Assembly (NCBI RefSeq): GCF_016924835.1
Contig: NZ_CP070480.1
Location: 1,488,001 to 1,552,000 of the forward strand
Direction of reading: 5' to 3'
Source of the DNA: Rothia sp. ZJ932
GTDB taxonomy: Bacteria; Actinomycetota; Actinomycetes; Actinomycetales; Micrococcaceae
Length of the DNA stretch: 64,000 nucleotides
The position numbers were made by a program, and so were the translations under genes. Positions 24,802 through 33,329 of this stretch are shown in pieces (the first letter of the stretch is position 1; every line of letters starts with the position of its first letter). The notes under the pieces are model-generated. The model did no database searches and was not told the DNA's origin. It was given only the letters and a program-made list of their open reading frames with translations.

Positions 24802-25530
24802 TTAGCTCAATGAGCCGCGGTAGTTGCCATCTCGCAGGTAGGGGTGAGCGGGCCAGGGCGCGTCCACAGGTTTTGCACCAACAATCCCGCCTTGTAGGGC
24901 GGCGTAGGTAGCGAGGATTGCCTGGTTGGCGCTGGGGCTGTGCAAACGAGCGTTGAGTACAGCGCCCACGGCTTCTTCAAGGTCGAACCAGCGCATGATG
25001 ATTTCAGCTTCTTCGCCTTCACGCTGGGTTTTTTCGGTAGCTGAGATTTCGCTGATTCCACGCGCTAAGTACATTCGGTTTGCTTCAGCAGAACAACCTG
25101 GGCTGTTGTGATATTCCATGAGAAGATCCCACTGTTCAGCCTGTAAATCCGTTTCTTCGGCGAGCTCCCGCTTGGCTGCGGTGAGAGGGTCTTCGCCCTC
25201 AACATCGAGCATTCCAGCAGGAATCTCCCACAGGTTCATGCCCACCGGCTGACGGTACTGGTTGATGAGCAGAATCTGGTTTTTATCATTGAGCACGGAG
25301 ATACAGACCGCACCGGGGTGAGTAATGAAGTCGCGTCCTAGTGCTTCACCGTCTTCGGTGAGGGAAAAATCCTCTCGCACCACGTCCCAGATGTATCCTT
25401 CAAACTTTGTTTCGTGCGAGCGCACAAACCGCGGGTTCACAACATCAGCGAGCTGGGTTTGGTTTATCACCTCTGCACGGGCGTCGATGCGCGGGGCGGT
25501 GCCTGTATCGGCGTGGAGCTTTTGTTGCAT
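24802..25530 (-). CDS. NUDIX hydrolase, ADP-ribose pyrophosphatase type
   Basis: 242 residues. The Nudix box is present (IPAGMLDVEGEDPLTAAKR then ELAEETDL), with the spacing seen in actinobacterial ADP-ribose pyrophosphatases such as Rv1700. LLINQYRQPVGMNLWE precedes it. It probably hydrolyses ADP-ribose or related nucleoside diphosphates. AAGGA lies before the ATG. It is co-transcribed with xerD. Confidence 0.9.
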   Translation of the reverse strand: MQQKLHADTGTAPRIDARAEVINQTQLADVVNPRFVRSHETKFEGYIWDVVREDFSLTEDGEALGRDFITHPGAVCISVLNDKNQILLINQYRQPVGMNLWEIPAGMLDVEGEDPLTAAKRELAEETDLQAEQWDLLMEYHNSPGCSAEANRMYLARGISEISATEKTQREGEEAEIIMRWFDLEEAVGAVLNARLHSPSANQAILATYAALQGGIVGAKPVDAPWPAHPYLRDGNYRGSLS

Positions 25531-25633
25531 GGGAGATTTTCCTTGTGTGGAGCTAGTCGATTAGTAGCTTAACCCTACCGCTTAGTGGGCATTTGATTTC
25601 AAATATAGGTAGCAGCTTGTTACGGGAAAAGAC

Positions 25634-27085
25634 TCAGCTGGTGGAGATAAGGCGCTCTAGCTGACCGGCGATGTTCATTGCTAACACATCCGCGTCCGGT
25701 TGGGTGAGGACGGTGAGCCCTACGGGTAACCCGTTGACTTTCCCGATGGGCACGGTGATACTCGGTGAGCCGCCGTGGGAACTTAACCCGGCGGCGGCTG
25801 TGCCAGCCCAATCGTGTGAGGCAGTTTCAGGACTGGTAGCGTAGATGATCGCGTCAAGGCTGTTGGCTCGCATATATTCCAGCCATGCTCGCCGTTGCTC
25901 TGCCCCGCGCATCAGCGATTCAGCCAAGGCTTCCGGGTGGGTGCGAGCATACTTTAGCCAACGTTCGATCGTTGCAGAATCGATCAGGGCAGTTTTTAGC
26001 GCATGCGCTACCAGTTCGTGGGTAGAGTCTACATCATCTGAGCACGCGCCTGAGGCAACGAACTCCTCAAGAGCAAGGGCAATCTCAGTGTATTGGCTAC
26101 CCGGTAATAGCTGGTGGGCTTCTTGGGCAGAAAGCGTACACTCAACTTCCTGCATTCCCTCACGTTGCATCAAGAGGGAGGCACTCGATCGCACCTTCTC
26201 AGCTACTGCAGAGCGAATCTTTTGACGCTGGCTCCCGGTAAGACTCGGTGCCCCCGGTGCCTGAAGCGGCCACTCAAGGTAACTAATGCGAAGATGACGC
26301 GCCACTCCCCTGGCGGTTTCCCCAGAAGAAACTTCTGCCTGGGTCAGGTTCAAGGTCCCTGCAACCAGTTGTATATCAGCAACGCTGCGGGCAATAATGC
26401 CGGGCGTATCTTGTGCCGGTGCCAGCGGAACGATACCCTCGGTTGGTAGCGTTCCAAAGGTCGGACGCCAACCCACCAAACCCGCGTGAGCTGCCGGACC
26501 CACCACAGACCCGCAGGTATCAGTGCCCACAGCTATCGGGGTGATTCCCAGCGCTACCGCAACAGCGCTAGCCCCGCTAGAACCGGATGCGCTCAAGGAC
26601 TCATCATAGGCGTTAGTCGTAGTGCCACCTAGGCTAGAAGCGGTGATGGTACCGTGCCAAGCGAATTCAGAGGTGTTCACCGTCGCTAGCACAATCGCAC
26701 CGGCGTTCCTCAAGGTGGCAACCGCCGGAGCGTCCTGCTCAGCAACGAACTGACCAAAGACAGGGTTACCGGCGCTCAGTGCCAAGCCCCGTACCGCGAT
26801 GTTGCCTTTCACCACCACGGGGATTCCCGCTAGCGCGCCCTCTGCTCGCTGAGCGATGTCCCCTTCAGCGTGACAAAAAGCGATAGCCTCATCAACCTGC
26901 TGCGCTTCGTGTTCAGCCTGCCGGTTAAGTTCAAGGACAATACGGTGAGCGGCATTGTAAGTGTTCAAACGCTTCAGTGATTCTCGTACCAGCTGAGCTG
27001 CACTTCGTTCACCGCTTATTACCTGATCCCGCAGTTCGGCAAGACTTATGCCCCACCAGCTAGGGTGATCGGTATGAGCGTTCAC
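25634..27085 (-). CDS. amidase-signature family hydrolase
   Basis: 483 residues from a GTG with AAAGGA 7 nt upstream. The Ser-cisSer-Lys triad region is visible: VVVKGNIAVRG (Lys), SASGSSGASAVAVALG (cis-Ser) and GTDTCGSVVGPAAHAG (nucleophile Ser). The usual GTDTGGS is GTDTCGS here, a change beside the nucleophile loop. The ending SPSITVPIGKVNGLPVGLTVL is typical of stand-alone amidases. Substrate unknown; GatA is unlikely without gatB or gatC nearby. It sits between recN and nudix, where pyrG lies in relatives. Confidence 0.85.
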   Translation of the reverse strand: MNAHTDHPSWWGISLAELRDQVISGERSAAQLVRESLKRLNTYNAAHRIVLELNRQAEHEAQQVDEAIAFCHAEGDIAQRAEGALAGIPVVVKGNIAVRGLALSAGNPVFGQFVAEQDAPAVATLRNAGAIVLATVNTSEFAWHGTITASSLGGTTTNAYDESLSASGSSGASAVAVALGITPIAVGTDTCGSVVGPAAHAGLVGWRPTFGTLPTEGIVPLAPAQDTPGIIARSVADIQLVAGTLNLTQAEVSSGETARGVARHLRISYLEWPLQAPGAPSLTGSQRQKIRSAVAEKVRSSASLLMQREGMQEVECTLSAQEAHQLLPGSQYTEIALALEEFVASGACSDDVDSTHELVAHALKTALIDSATIERWLKYARTHPEALAESLMRGAEQRRAWLEYMRANSLDAIIYATSPETASHDWAGTAAAGLSSHGGSPSITVPIGKVNGLPVGLTVLTQPDADVLAMNIAGQLERLISTS

Positions 27086-27110
27086 TGAGGCGTCCTTTCT
27101 TGACTACGTT

Positions 27111-28814
27111 TTAGAGTTGACCGGCATCTTTAAGCAGCTCGCGCGCGTGTTCTTGGGCGGATGCTGATTGGTCATGGCCCGAGAGCATGCGGGCAAGTTC
27201 TACCACGCGCTGCTCGGTATCAAGCACCTCAACCTTAGACTGGGAGGCGTCATCGTTTTTGAGCACCAAAACGTGATGATCTGCAAAGGCTGCTACCTGG
27301 GGCAGGTGGGTAACCACCAGTACCTGCACGTGTTGAGCAAGCATCGCGAGGCGTCGCCCAATCTCAATAGCTGCCTTACCGCCCACCCCTGAATCAACTT
27401 CATCGAAAATAAAGGTGGGTACGGGGTCAACCTCAGCGAGTACCACTTCAAGTGCCAGCATCACGCGCGAAAGCTCACCGCCTGATGCGCCTTTACCCAG
27501 GGGCCTAGGCACAGCATTTTTATGGGGTGCCAGCATAAAAGTCACGGTGTCTTTGCCGTGAGCACCGAATTTCTCGGTCTGTTCAACGCTGACTACCAAG
27601 GATGCGTTGGGCATAGCAAGAGCCGTCAGTTCCTCTGAAACAGCAGCGGCAAGTTTCTTAGCTGCCTTAGTGCGTGCTTCAAAAAGGCTCTGGGCAAGAG
27701 TGCTGAGGGTATCGCGCAACTCGCGCAACTCGCTCTCCAGCTCATCGTTGCGTGCCGGGTCGTCGCTGAGTTGAGATAGACGGGTACGAGACTGGTCTGC
27801 CCACTCCAACACTTCAGCGATATCAGCACCGTATTTGCGGGTCAGGGTTTTGAGCTGGGCGCGGCGGGTTTCCACCTCAGCAAGGCGCTCTGGTCCCTCA
27901 CTATCTAGGGTCGCGCTGTAACCCGAAATATCATCAACGATATCGGTGATATTGATGAGTGCCTCGTTGAGCCGCTGGGCGATGGCGCGCAGATCTTCAT
28001 CGGCATCTGCCTCGTTCAGCACAGCCGCACGAGCGGTATCGAGCAGCCCCAGCGCGTTGGCTTCAGTACCGTCCCCGTAATCACTACCGGCGAGAGCCGC
28101 CGATGCTGTTGTTGCAGCTATGCGCAGCGCCTCAACGTTGGCAAGTTTTTGGCTTTCTGTCCGCAACGCTTCGTCTTCGCCCTCTTGCGGGTTGATACCG
28201 TCAATCTCAGCCAGAGCCCCCTGCAAGGTTTGCGCTTCAAGAGCACGGGCGCGCGAATTTTCCCTCACCTCTTTAAGCTCAGCGGCAGCTTCACGGTAGC
28301 GGTCGTAGGCTGTTTTGTATTTCTTATGCAAACGCTCAACAGAACTACCTGCGTAGGAGTCAAGTGCGTGACGCTGTTCAGCTGATGATTTCAGGCGCAA
28401 TTGGTCAGACTGACCGTGAACAGCAACGAGGGTGTGCCCTATCTCAGCCAGGGTACCAATAGGTGCGGACGCGCCGCCCACGTGGGCACGCGAACGTCCG
28501 GTGGAGTTTACGGTACGAGCTAGTAGTAGCTCTGCCCCGTCGTCGTACTCCTCAACCAATCCGCCTGCGTCCTCGGCAAGTTGCACGGCACGGTGGTTTT
28601 TGGGCAGCCGCACCACGGCTTCTGCGAGAGCAGATTTGGCACCGTTGCGCACGCTTGAGGCATCAGAGCGAGCACCCAGGAGCATACCTAGTGCGGTCAC
28701 CACCATGGTTTTACCCGCACCGGTTTCACCGGTGAGCACCGAAAAACCCGGTTCTAGGGGTAGACGGGCGTCATTGATAACGCCCAAATCTCGCAGGTGA
28801 ATTTCTTCAATCAC
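27111..28814 (-). CDS. recN: DNA repair protein RecN
   Basis: 567 residues of an SMC-like ATPase. Walker A (GETGAGKTMVVTALGMLLGAR, near residue 30) is followed by a long coiled coil with a hairpin (about 150-380), then the signature GGELSRVMLALEVVLAE and Walker B TFIFDEVDSGVGG. It helps process double-strand breaks. Its GTG overlaps the nadK stop by 4 bp. Confidence 0.96.
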   Translation of the reverse strand: MIEEIHLRDLGVINDARLPLEPGFSVLTGETGAGKTMVVTALGMLLGARSDASSVRNGAKSALAEAVVRLPKNHRAVQLAEDAGGLVEEYDDGAELLLARTVNSTGRSRAHVGGASAPIGTLAEIGHTLVAVHGQSDQLRLKSSAEQRHALDSYAGSSVERLHKKYKTAYDRYREAAAELKEVRENSRARALEAQTLQGALAEIDGINPQEGEDEALRTESQKLANVEALRIAATTASAALAGSDYGDGTEANALGLLDTARAAVLNEADADEDLRAIAQRLNEALINITDIVDDISGYSATLDSEGPERLAEVETRRAQLKTLTRKYGADIAEVLEWADQSRTRLSQLSDDPARNDELESELRELRDTLSTLAQSLFEARTKAAKKLAAAVSEELTALAMPNASLVVSVEQTEKFGAHGKDTVTFMLAPHKNAVPRPLGKGASGGELSRVMLALEVVLAEVDPVPTFIFDEVDSGVGGKAAIEIGRRLAMLAQHVQVLVVTHLPQVAAFADHHVLVLKNDDASQSKVEVLDTEQRVVELARMLSGHDQSASAQEHARELLKDAGQL

Positions 28815-29749
28815 TTGTTGACGACCTCAATCATTCCGGTTGCCGGGGCGGTGCTGGGACCTCGCCAGCCAGCAATGGGCAGTTCAAATTTTCTAACCAG
28901 ACGCTCGGAGAACGGTGCTGGTTTCATGCGAGCTAGACGCACCGGTTTACGCGAGCGTACAACCTCGATGCGGGTGCCGGGGTTAAGATCGCGGGTTCGT
29001 CGCCCGTCGCACCAGAGTACTCCTCCGCCGCGGTTTTGGGGCAGAATCTCTACCGCCATCATGGAGCTGGGGGCGGTAACCAGCGGGCGCGAGAAAAGAG
29101 CGTGGGCGCTCAGCGGCACCAGGAGCATGGCGTCCACGGTGGGCCACACGACGGGACCACCGCCAGAGAATGCGTAGGCGGTTGAACCGGTGGGGGTCGC
29201 TAACACTACCCCATCACAGCCGAAGGTTGAGAGGGGACGCTTATCGACCTCAATCACAACCTCCAACATTTTTTCACGGTTGCCTTTTTCAACGCTGGCT
29301 TCGTTCAGCGCCCAATCGGTCAGGATTTTTCGACCACCCTCCCACACATGCACATCAATAGCCATACGTTCTTCAACGGTGTAGCGGTTGTGCACGATGT
29401 TATCAACGGTCTCGTGCAGATCGTACTCTTCAGCTTCAGCCAAGAAACCTACGTGCCCCAGGTTCACTCCCACTAGCGGAATGGTGGTGTGTCGAATACG
29501 TTCAGCGGCGCGAAGGATTGACCCGTCGCCGCCCAGCACCATGCCCAGCTCAATGTCAACGAGAGCCACAGTTTCGCTCACCACCTCAACCGGCACTGAT
29601 TCCTGCCAGCCGTGGGTCAGAATATCGAGGTCCTCGCGTTCCATCACAGGGGTAAGACCGGCTTCAAAGAGCTGACGGCAGGCAGCGCGAGCTGCATCGC
29701 GCGCGTCCTCACGGCCGGTATGAGCAAAAACAAGAATTTTTCGGGTCAC
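28811..29749 (-). CDS. nadK: NAD kinase
   Basis: 312 residues from the GTG at 29749 with AGGAG 5 nt upstream; MTRKILVFAHTGRED is the expected N-terminus. LGGDGSILRAAERI holds the conserved GGDG, and NLGHVGFLAE and TPTGSTAYAFSGGGP are the NAD-binding motifs. It phosphorylates NAD to NADP. It overlaps recN and follows tlyA, as in other actinobacteria. Confidence 0.96.
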   Translation of the reverse strand: MTRKILVFAHTGREDARDAARAACRQLFEAGLTPVMEREDLDILTHGWQESVPVEVVSETVALVDIELGMVLGGDGSILRAAERIRHTTIPLVGVNLGHVGFLAEAEEYDLHETVDNIVHNRYTVEERMAIDVHVWEGGRKILTDWALNEASVEKGNREKMLEVVIEVDKRPLSTFGCDGVVLATPTGSTAYAFSGGGPVVWPTVDAMLLVPLSAHALFSRPLVTAPSSMMAVEILPQNRGGGVLWCDGRRTRDLNPGTRIEVVRSRKPVRLARMKPAPFSERLVRKFELPIAGWRGPSTAPATGMIEVVNK

Positions 29750-29838
29750 GGTAGCTCCTGTTACCCCTTGAAACTGTCGATGGGTGAGCGTCAAAGATGC
29801 TCGCACCCCACTGTACGCCGGTGGGCGGCGTCAAGCAT

Positions 29839-30573
29839 TTATGACGCGGGTTGAGATAGCCATAGAAAGTATTCGAGGTTGCCGTCTTGACCTGGCAATT
29901 TAGATTCGCTGATACCACGCACGGTCAGCCCGCACTCTTCAGCACAGCGTTTGACGTTCTCTACAGCCTCTAAGCGTGCGGCGGGGTCAGTTACTACCCC
30001 ACCTCGTCCTATCAAGTGAGGTTTGACCTCAAACTGGGGTTTGACCATGAGTACCAAATCTCCCCCGGGGGCGGTTGCTGCCGCCAAAGATTCCATGACT
30101 AGGGTGAGAGAGATAAAGGAAAGATCAGAAACGGTCAGTTCCACCTGCCCACCGATATCATCGGGCTTCATGTAGCGAGCATTCATGCCCTCGAAGACCG
30201 AGACGCTCGCGGTGTGGCGCAGACTCTCGTCCAACTGGTCATGACCAACGTCCACCGCCATCACGCTCTTGGCACCGAGCTCCAACAGAACCTGGGTAAA
30301 TCCCCCGGTTGAGGCACCAGCATCCAAACAGCGCTTGCCCGCAACCGAGATGTCAGTGAAGGTATCGAGGGCACCGGCTAGTTTGTGCCCGGCACGCGAG
30401 ACATAGTGGGTCAGGGCGCTCTCGCGCACCGTCACAGAATCCTGGGGCTGAATCTTGTAGGACTTGTTCGCTGCAACCCCGTTCACTAGCACACTGCCCT
30501 CTTCGATCAGCTTAACCGCGATGGTACGTGAGCGCGCAAGACCAGTATCAGCCAAGTACTTATCAAGACGCAC
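29839..30573 (-). CDS. tlyA: TlyA-family rRNA 2'-O-methyltransferase
   Basis: 244 residues. An N-terminal S4 RNA-binding domain (RLDKYLADTGLARSRT...) is joined to an RrmJ/FtsJ-like domain with SAM motif LDAGASTGGFTQVLLELGA and the K-D-K-E type elements (SDLSFISL, VKPQFE). TlyA modifies cytidines in 16S and 23S rRNA and affects capreomycin susceptibility in mycobacteria. A GTG start lies 3 nt after the small upstream gene. Confidence 0.93.
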   Translation of the reverse strand: MRLDKYLADTGLARSRTIAVKLIEEGSVLVNGVAANKSYKIQPQDSVTVRESALTHYVSRAGHKLAGALDTFTDISVAGKRCLDAGASTGGFTQVLLELGAKSVMAVDVGHDQLDESLRHTASVSVFEGMNARYMKPDDIGGQVELTVSDLSFISLTLVMESLAAATAPGGDLVLMVKPQFEVKPHLIGRGGVVTDPAARLEAVENVKRCAEECGLTVRGISESKLPGQDGNLEYFLWLSQPAS

Positions 30574-30576
30574 GCG

Positions 30577-30768
30577 TTACTCTCTTTCGGTTACTTCAGC
30601 ACCGGTAGCAACCGGAGTGTCGGAGTTCATCGAGGCGCGCAGGTCTTCGGCGGTTTGCTCAAGACGAGAAAGACGCTCCACAGGGTCAAGAGCTAAAACA
30701 GCCTCAAGCTGACGTTCGAACGATGCCAGTTCAGTGTCAGATTGCTGATGGTGAGCAGGCTTAGACAT
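30577..30768 (-). CDS. small conserved-position protein between HAD hydrolase and tlyA
   Basis: 63 residues (MSKPAHHQQSDTELASF...), acidic and helical, with the DPVERLSRLEQTAEDLRA segment. The ATG overlaps the HAD gene stop by 8 nt. Mycobacteria carry a comparably small gene (Rv1693) at this place, so it is probably real. Function unknown. Confidence 0.75.
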   Translation of the reverse strand: MSKPAHHQQSDTELASFERQLEAVLALDPVERLSRLEQTAEDLRASMNSDTPVATGAEVTERE

Positions 30769-31744
30769 AGTCAATGTTCTCCGGGGCAAGGGGCGCGTCA
30801 GTTGCCGGATGCGCCGCCCACCAAGCAGCGCAGGCAGCGCGTTGGGCGTCGATGTCGCATCCGCTCATGCGCACAGTGTTACCCTCGACTTCGGCAAAAG
30901 ATGAACCTGCAGATGCACGCACGCCGTCAGCAGTTTGGCTAACGTCAACGCTGGGGTATTCCTCAAAGAAACCATTCAGGGTTTCAATCAGGTAGGTGGG
31001 GCGCTCCTCGGGTACAGCAGCAAGCACCGATTCAAAAGTTTCGACGCCGGTAAATACCAGTGCTGTTGCCATCTGAGCACGGTTACCACCCAAAATATCG
31101 GTATCTAAGCGGTCACCCACCACTACCGGGGCACTACTGTTCAGAGCCTTAGCCGCCGTGTAAAAAATAGGTGATTCGGGTTTACCAGCCACTAACGGGG
31201 TACGTCGGGTAGCGGTAGCAACCGCGTTTACCAGCGTCCCATTACCCGGTGCGATGCCCCGCTCCTTGGGAATCGTAAAGTCAGTGTTTGAAGCTACCCA
31301 CAGCACTGACTCGTCAGCTAAAGTGTAGGCAGCCTCAGCTAAATCCTCCCACACAATCTTGGGGTTGAACCCCTGCGCTACCGCCACGGGGTGCTCACTC
31401 TGCGAGCGCACGGGGGTTAGCCCCGCCGCGCTCACACAGTCAGCTAATGCCTGCGCACCGGTAATGAGGACGCGAGAGCCCACTTCCAAACGCTGCGCCA
31501 GAAGCTCCGCCGCAGCCTGAGCTGAACTAACCACGTGTTCGGCATCAGTGTTAACGCCCAACTCCACTAAGTGCTCAGCGACCTGCTCAACACTGCGCGA
31601 AGCGTTATTGGTGACGAAAGCTACGGGCACGCCCAGCTTCTGCGCCTTATTCAGTGCCTCGGGGGCACCATCAATAGCGAAAGGGCCGGCGTACACCACA
31701 CCGTCAAGGTCAGACAAAATAGCATCGTGGGCGTTCAGCAGCAT
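30761..31744 (-). CDS. HAD-IIA family phosphatase
   Basis: 327 residues. LSDLDGVVYAG near the N-terminus holds the nucleophile Asp (DxD). VTNNAS is motif II, the KPESPIFYTA segment carries the Lys, and VVGDRLDTDILGGNRAQMATALVFTGV is motif IV. It belongs to the NagD/4-nitrophenylphosphatase group; possible substrates include glycerol phosphate or nucleotides. About 30 residues at the end are specific to this lineage. It is the Rv1692-position gene. Confidence 0.9.
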   Translation of the reverse strand: MLLNAHDAILSDLDGVVYAGPFAIDGAPEALNKAQKLGVPVAFVTNNASRSVEQVAEHLVELGVNTDAEHVVSSAQAAAELLAQRLEVGSRVLITGAQALADCVSAAGLTPVRSQSEHPVAVAQGFNPKIVWEDLAEAAYTLADESVLWVASNTDFTIPKERGIAPGNGTLVNAVATATRRTPLVAGKPESPIFYTAAKALNSSAPVVVGDRLDTDILGGNRAQMATALVFTGVETFESVLAAVPEERPTYLIETLNGFFEEYPSVDVSQTADGVRASAGSSFAEVEGNTVRMSGCDIDAQRAACAAWWAAHPATDAPLAPENIDYV

Positions 31745-31758
31745 ACGGGTTCTCTTTC

Positions 31759-33102
31759 TTAGTTCTCGTCAGAAGTTTCTGAGTCTTCAACATTCTGCTC
31801 AGTATCAACCACGCTCAGGTGATCCTCGGCAGCATTTTCATCATTGTAGGTTGCAGACTCTTCTTCGACGGTAGCTACTTCTTCAGGAGCAAGCTGCTCG
31901 GATGATTCTGTTGCAGACGCCTCGGTCAAGTTTTCTTCGTTCTCTTCGGTAATCTCTGATTCTTCTTCAGCATCGTCTGTTGCCTCAGCGGTCAAATCAA
32001 CGGAAGGCTCTTCAGGTTCTAGCAAATCCTGCTCTGAGAAAATATCAAAGATCTCGGGTTCAACGAATGCGCCCTGCCCCAAAGCTGCCTCAGTCATTAC
32101 TGCCAGGCGCATCCATCCCTTAGCCTCTTTGGTGCGACCTGCCTCAGACAACAACTCAGAGTAAGCACTAAAGAGACGGGGGCTGTACTCAAAACCGCGC
32201 TTCTTATTCAGCTCGGGAATCTCAAGCGCCTTGAGAGCACCCCCCAGGTCACCTGCATCGTGCTTAATACCAGAAACCACCAGAGCAACCTCAACGCGGG
32301 TTACTGGGGCGAGGTCCTCATTCATGACCTCAGCAGCTAGCTCCAGTGCTTTCTCGGTCTTACCCAACGCACGCTCGTTATCAACAAGCAACGCAACGTG
32401 CTCGTTAGAACCGGTAATACGGCGGTGGGTACGCAACTCGCGCAAGGACAGTTCAAAATCCTCAGCAACGTAGGCTGCAATACCAGTTGCCTCTCGCACC
32501 ACAGCGATACGACCAGCACGGCGGGTAGCGTACTTAGCATGCTCAAGAGCAAACGCGGGGTCAATCTCAAGGTAACGACCAGCCATCACCAAGTGCTGGG
32601 CTACAGTCTCAGCATTCTGAGCTTCAAGAGCGCGCAACTGACGCAGGGTGCTACCATCTAGCTCTTTACCGGTAACGTCAGTATCGATCTCGGGTCCGGC
32701 TACCTTCGCCGGAGGGGTGTAACCGCCCTCGTCATTACTACGGCGGGCGTTATTACCTTCGCCACCGCGACGGCGTCCGCCAAAACGCTTATCTTCATTG
32801 TGATTAGTGCGTTCATTATTAAAACGGCGTCCCTTGACACCATCATTGCCGAAAGAACGCTCGCCACCGCGACGGTCATCATCGCGACGGTTGCCGCCAA
32901 AGGAGCGACCACCCTCACGGCGGTTGTCTCCGAACTTACGGTCATTACCACGACGTTCACCGCCAAAAGAGCGACCACCCTCACGGCGGTTATCAGAGGA
33001 GCTGCGATCGCCTGAGAAGTTACGGTCGCCGCGGTTCTTGAAGCCATCGCGGCGGTTATCTGATCGGCGGTCATTTGAGTCTCGGCGTGAGAATTCAGAC
33101 AA
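31759..33102 (-). CDS. TPR-like protein with Arg/Asp/Gly-rich disordered N-terminus
   Basis: 447 residues from a TTG at 33102 with AGAGGAG 5 nt upstream; a GTG at 33144 lacks a ribosome site. The first 140 residues are repeats of R, D, N, G and S (EGGRSFGG, DNRREGGRS), probably disordered and RNA-binding. The middle (about 155-355) is an all-alpha repeat domain resembling TPRs, and the last 75 residues are strongly acidic. It occupies the Rv1691 position. Opposite charges at the two ends may allow self-association; function not known. Confidence 0.8.
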   Translation of the reverse strand: MSEFSRRDSNDRRSDNRRDGFKNRGDRNFSGDRSSSDNRREGGRSFGGERRGNDRKFGDNRREGGRSFGGNRRDDDRRGGERSFGNDGVKGRRFNNERTNHNEDKRFGGRRRGGEGNNARRSNDEGGYTPPAKVAGPEIDTDVTGKELDGSTLRQLRALEAQNAETVAQHLVMAGRYLEIDPAFALEHAKYATRRAGRIAVVREATGIAAYVAEDFELSLRELRTHRRITGSNEHVALLVDNERALGKTEKALELAAEVMNEDLAPVTRVEVALVVSGIKHDAGDLGGALKALEIPELNKKRGFEYSPRLFSAYSELLSEAGRTKEAKGWMRLAVMTEAALGQGAFVEPEIFDIFSEQDLLEPEEPSVDLTAEATDDAEEESEITEENEENLTEASATESSEQLAPEEVATVEEESATYNDENAAEDHLSVVDTEQNVEDSETSDEN

Positions 33103-33237
33103 AGGAGCTCCTCTATTGGGCGTGCCCCTATCGTTCAAGGGCACAAAAAATTTTTAGGTAGTTAGACCCATTCTATACAGTCGACCAAGCTGGCTAACAC
33201 CCCAACTGCCTGAATAAGGGTGCGGTTTTAGGCACAT

Positions 33238-33292
33238 AAAAGCCGGTGGATGAGTCCGTGCTGTGTAACGCGCGGACGCTCCCACCGGCTCA
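33238..33292 (-). terminator. terminator of the galactan export operon
   Basis: Read on the minus strand, GAGCCGGTGGGAGCGTCCG pairs with CGGACTCATCCACCGGCT and is followed by TTTTA. It closes the leftward operon ending at 33330. Confidence 0.75.
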
Positions 33293-33329
33293 GGGGCTAC
33301 TAGGGCTAGCTCTGTGCGGCAGCTAGTGG

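Noticed and set aside
32700-33157. Overlapping Arg- and Val-rich ORFs on both strands
   Set aside because: Shadows of the repetitive Arg/Asp/Gly-rich start of the TPR-like protein.
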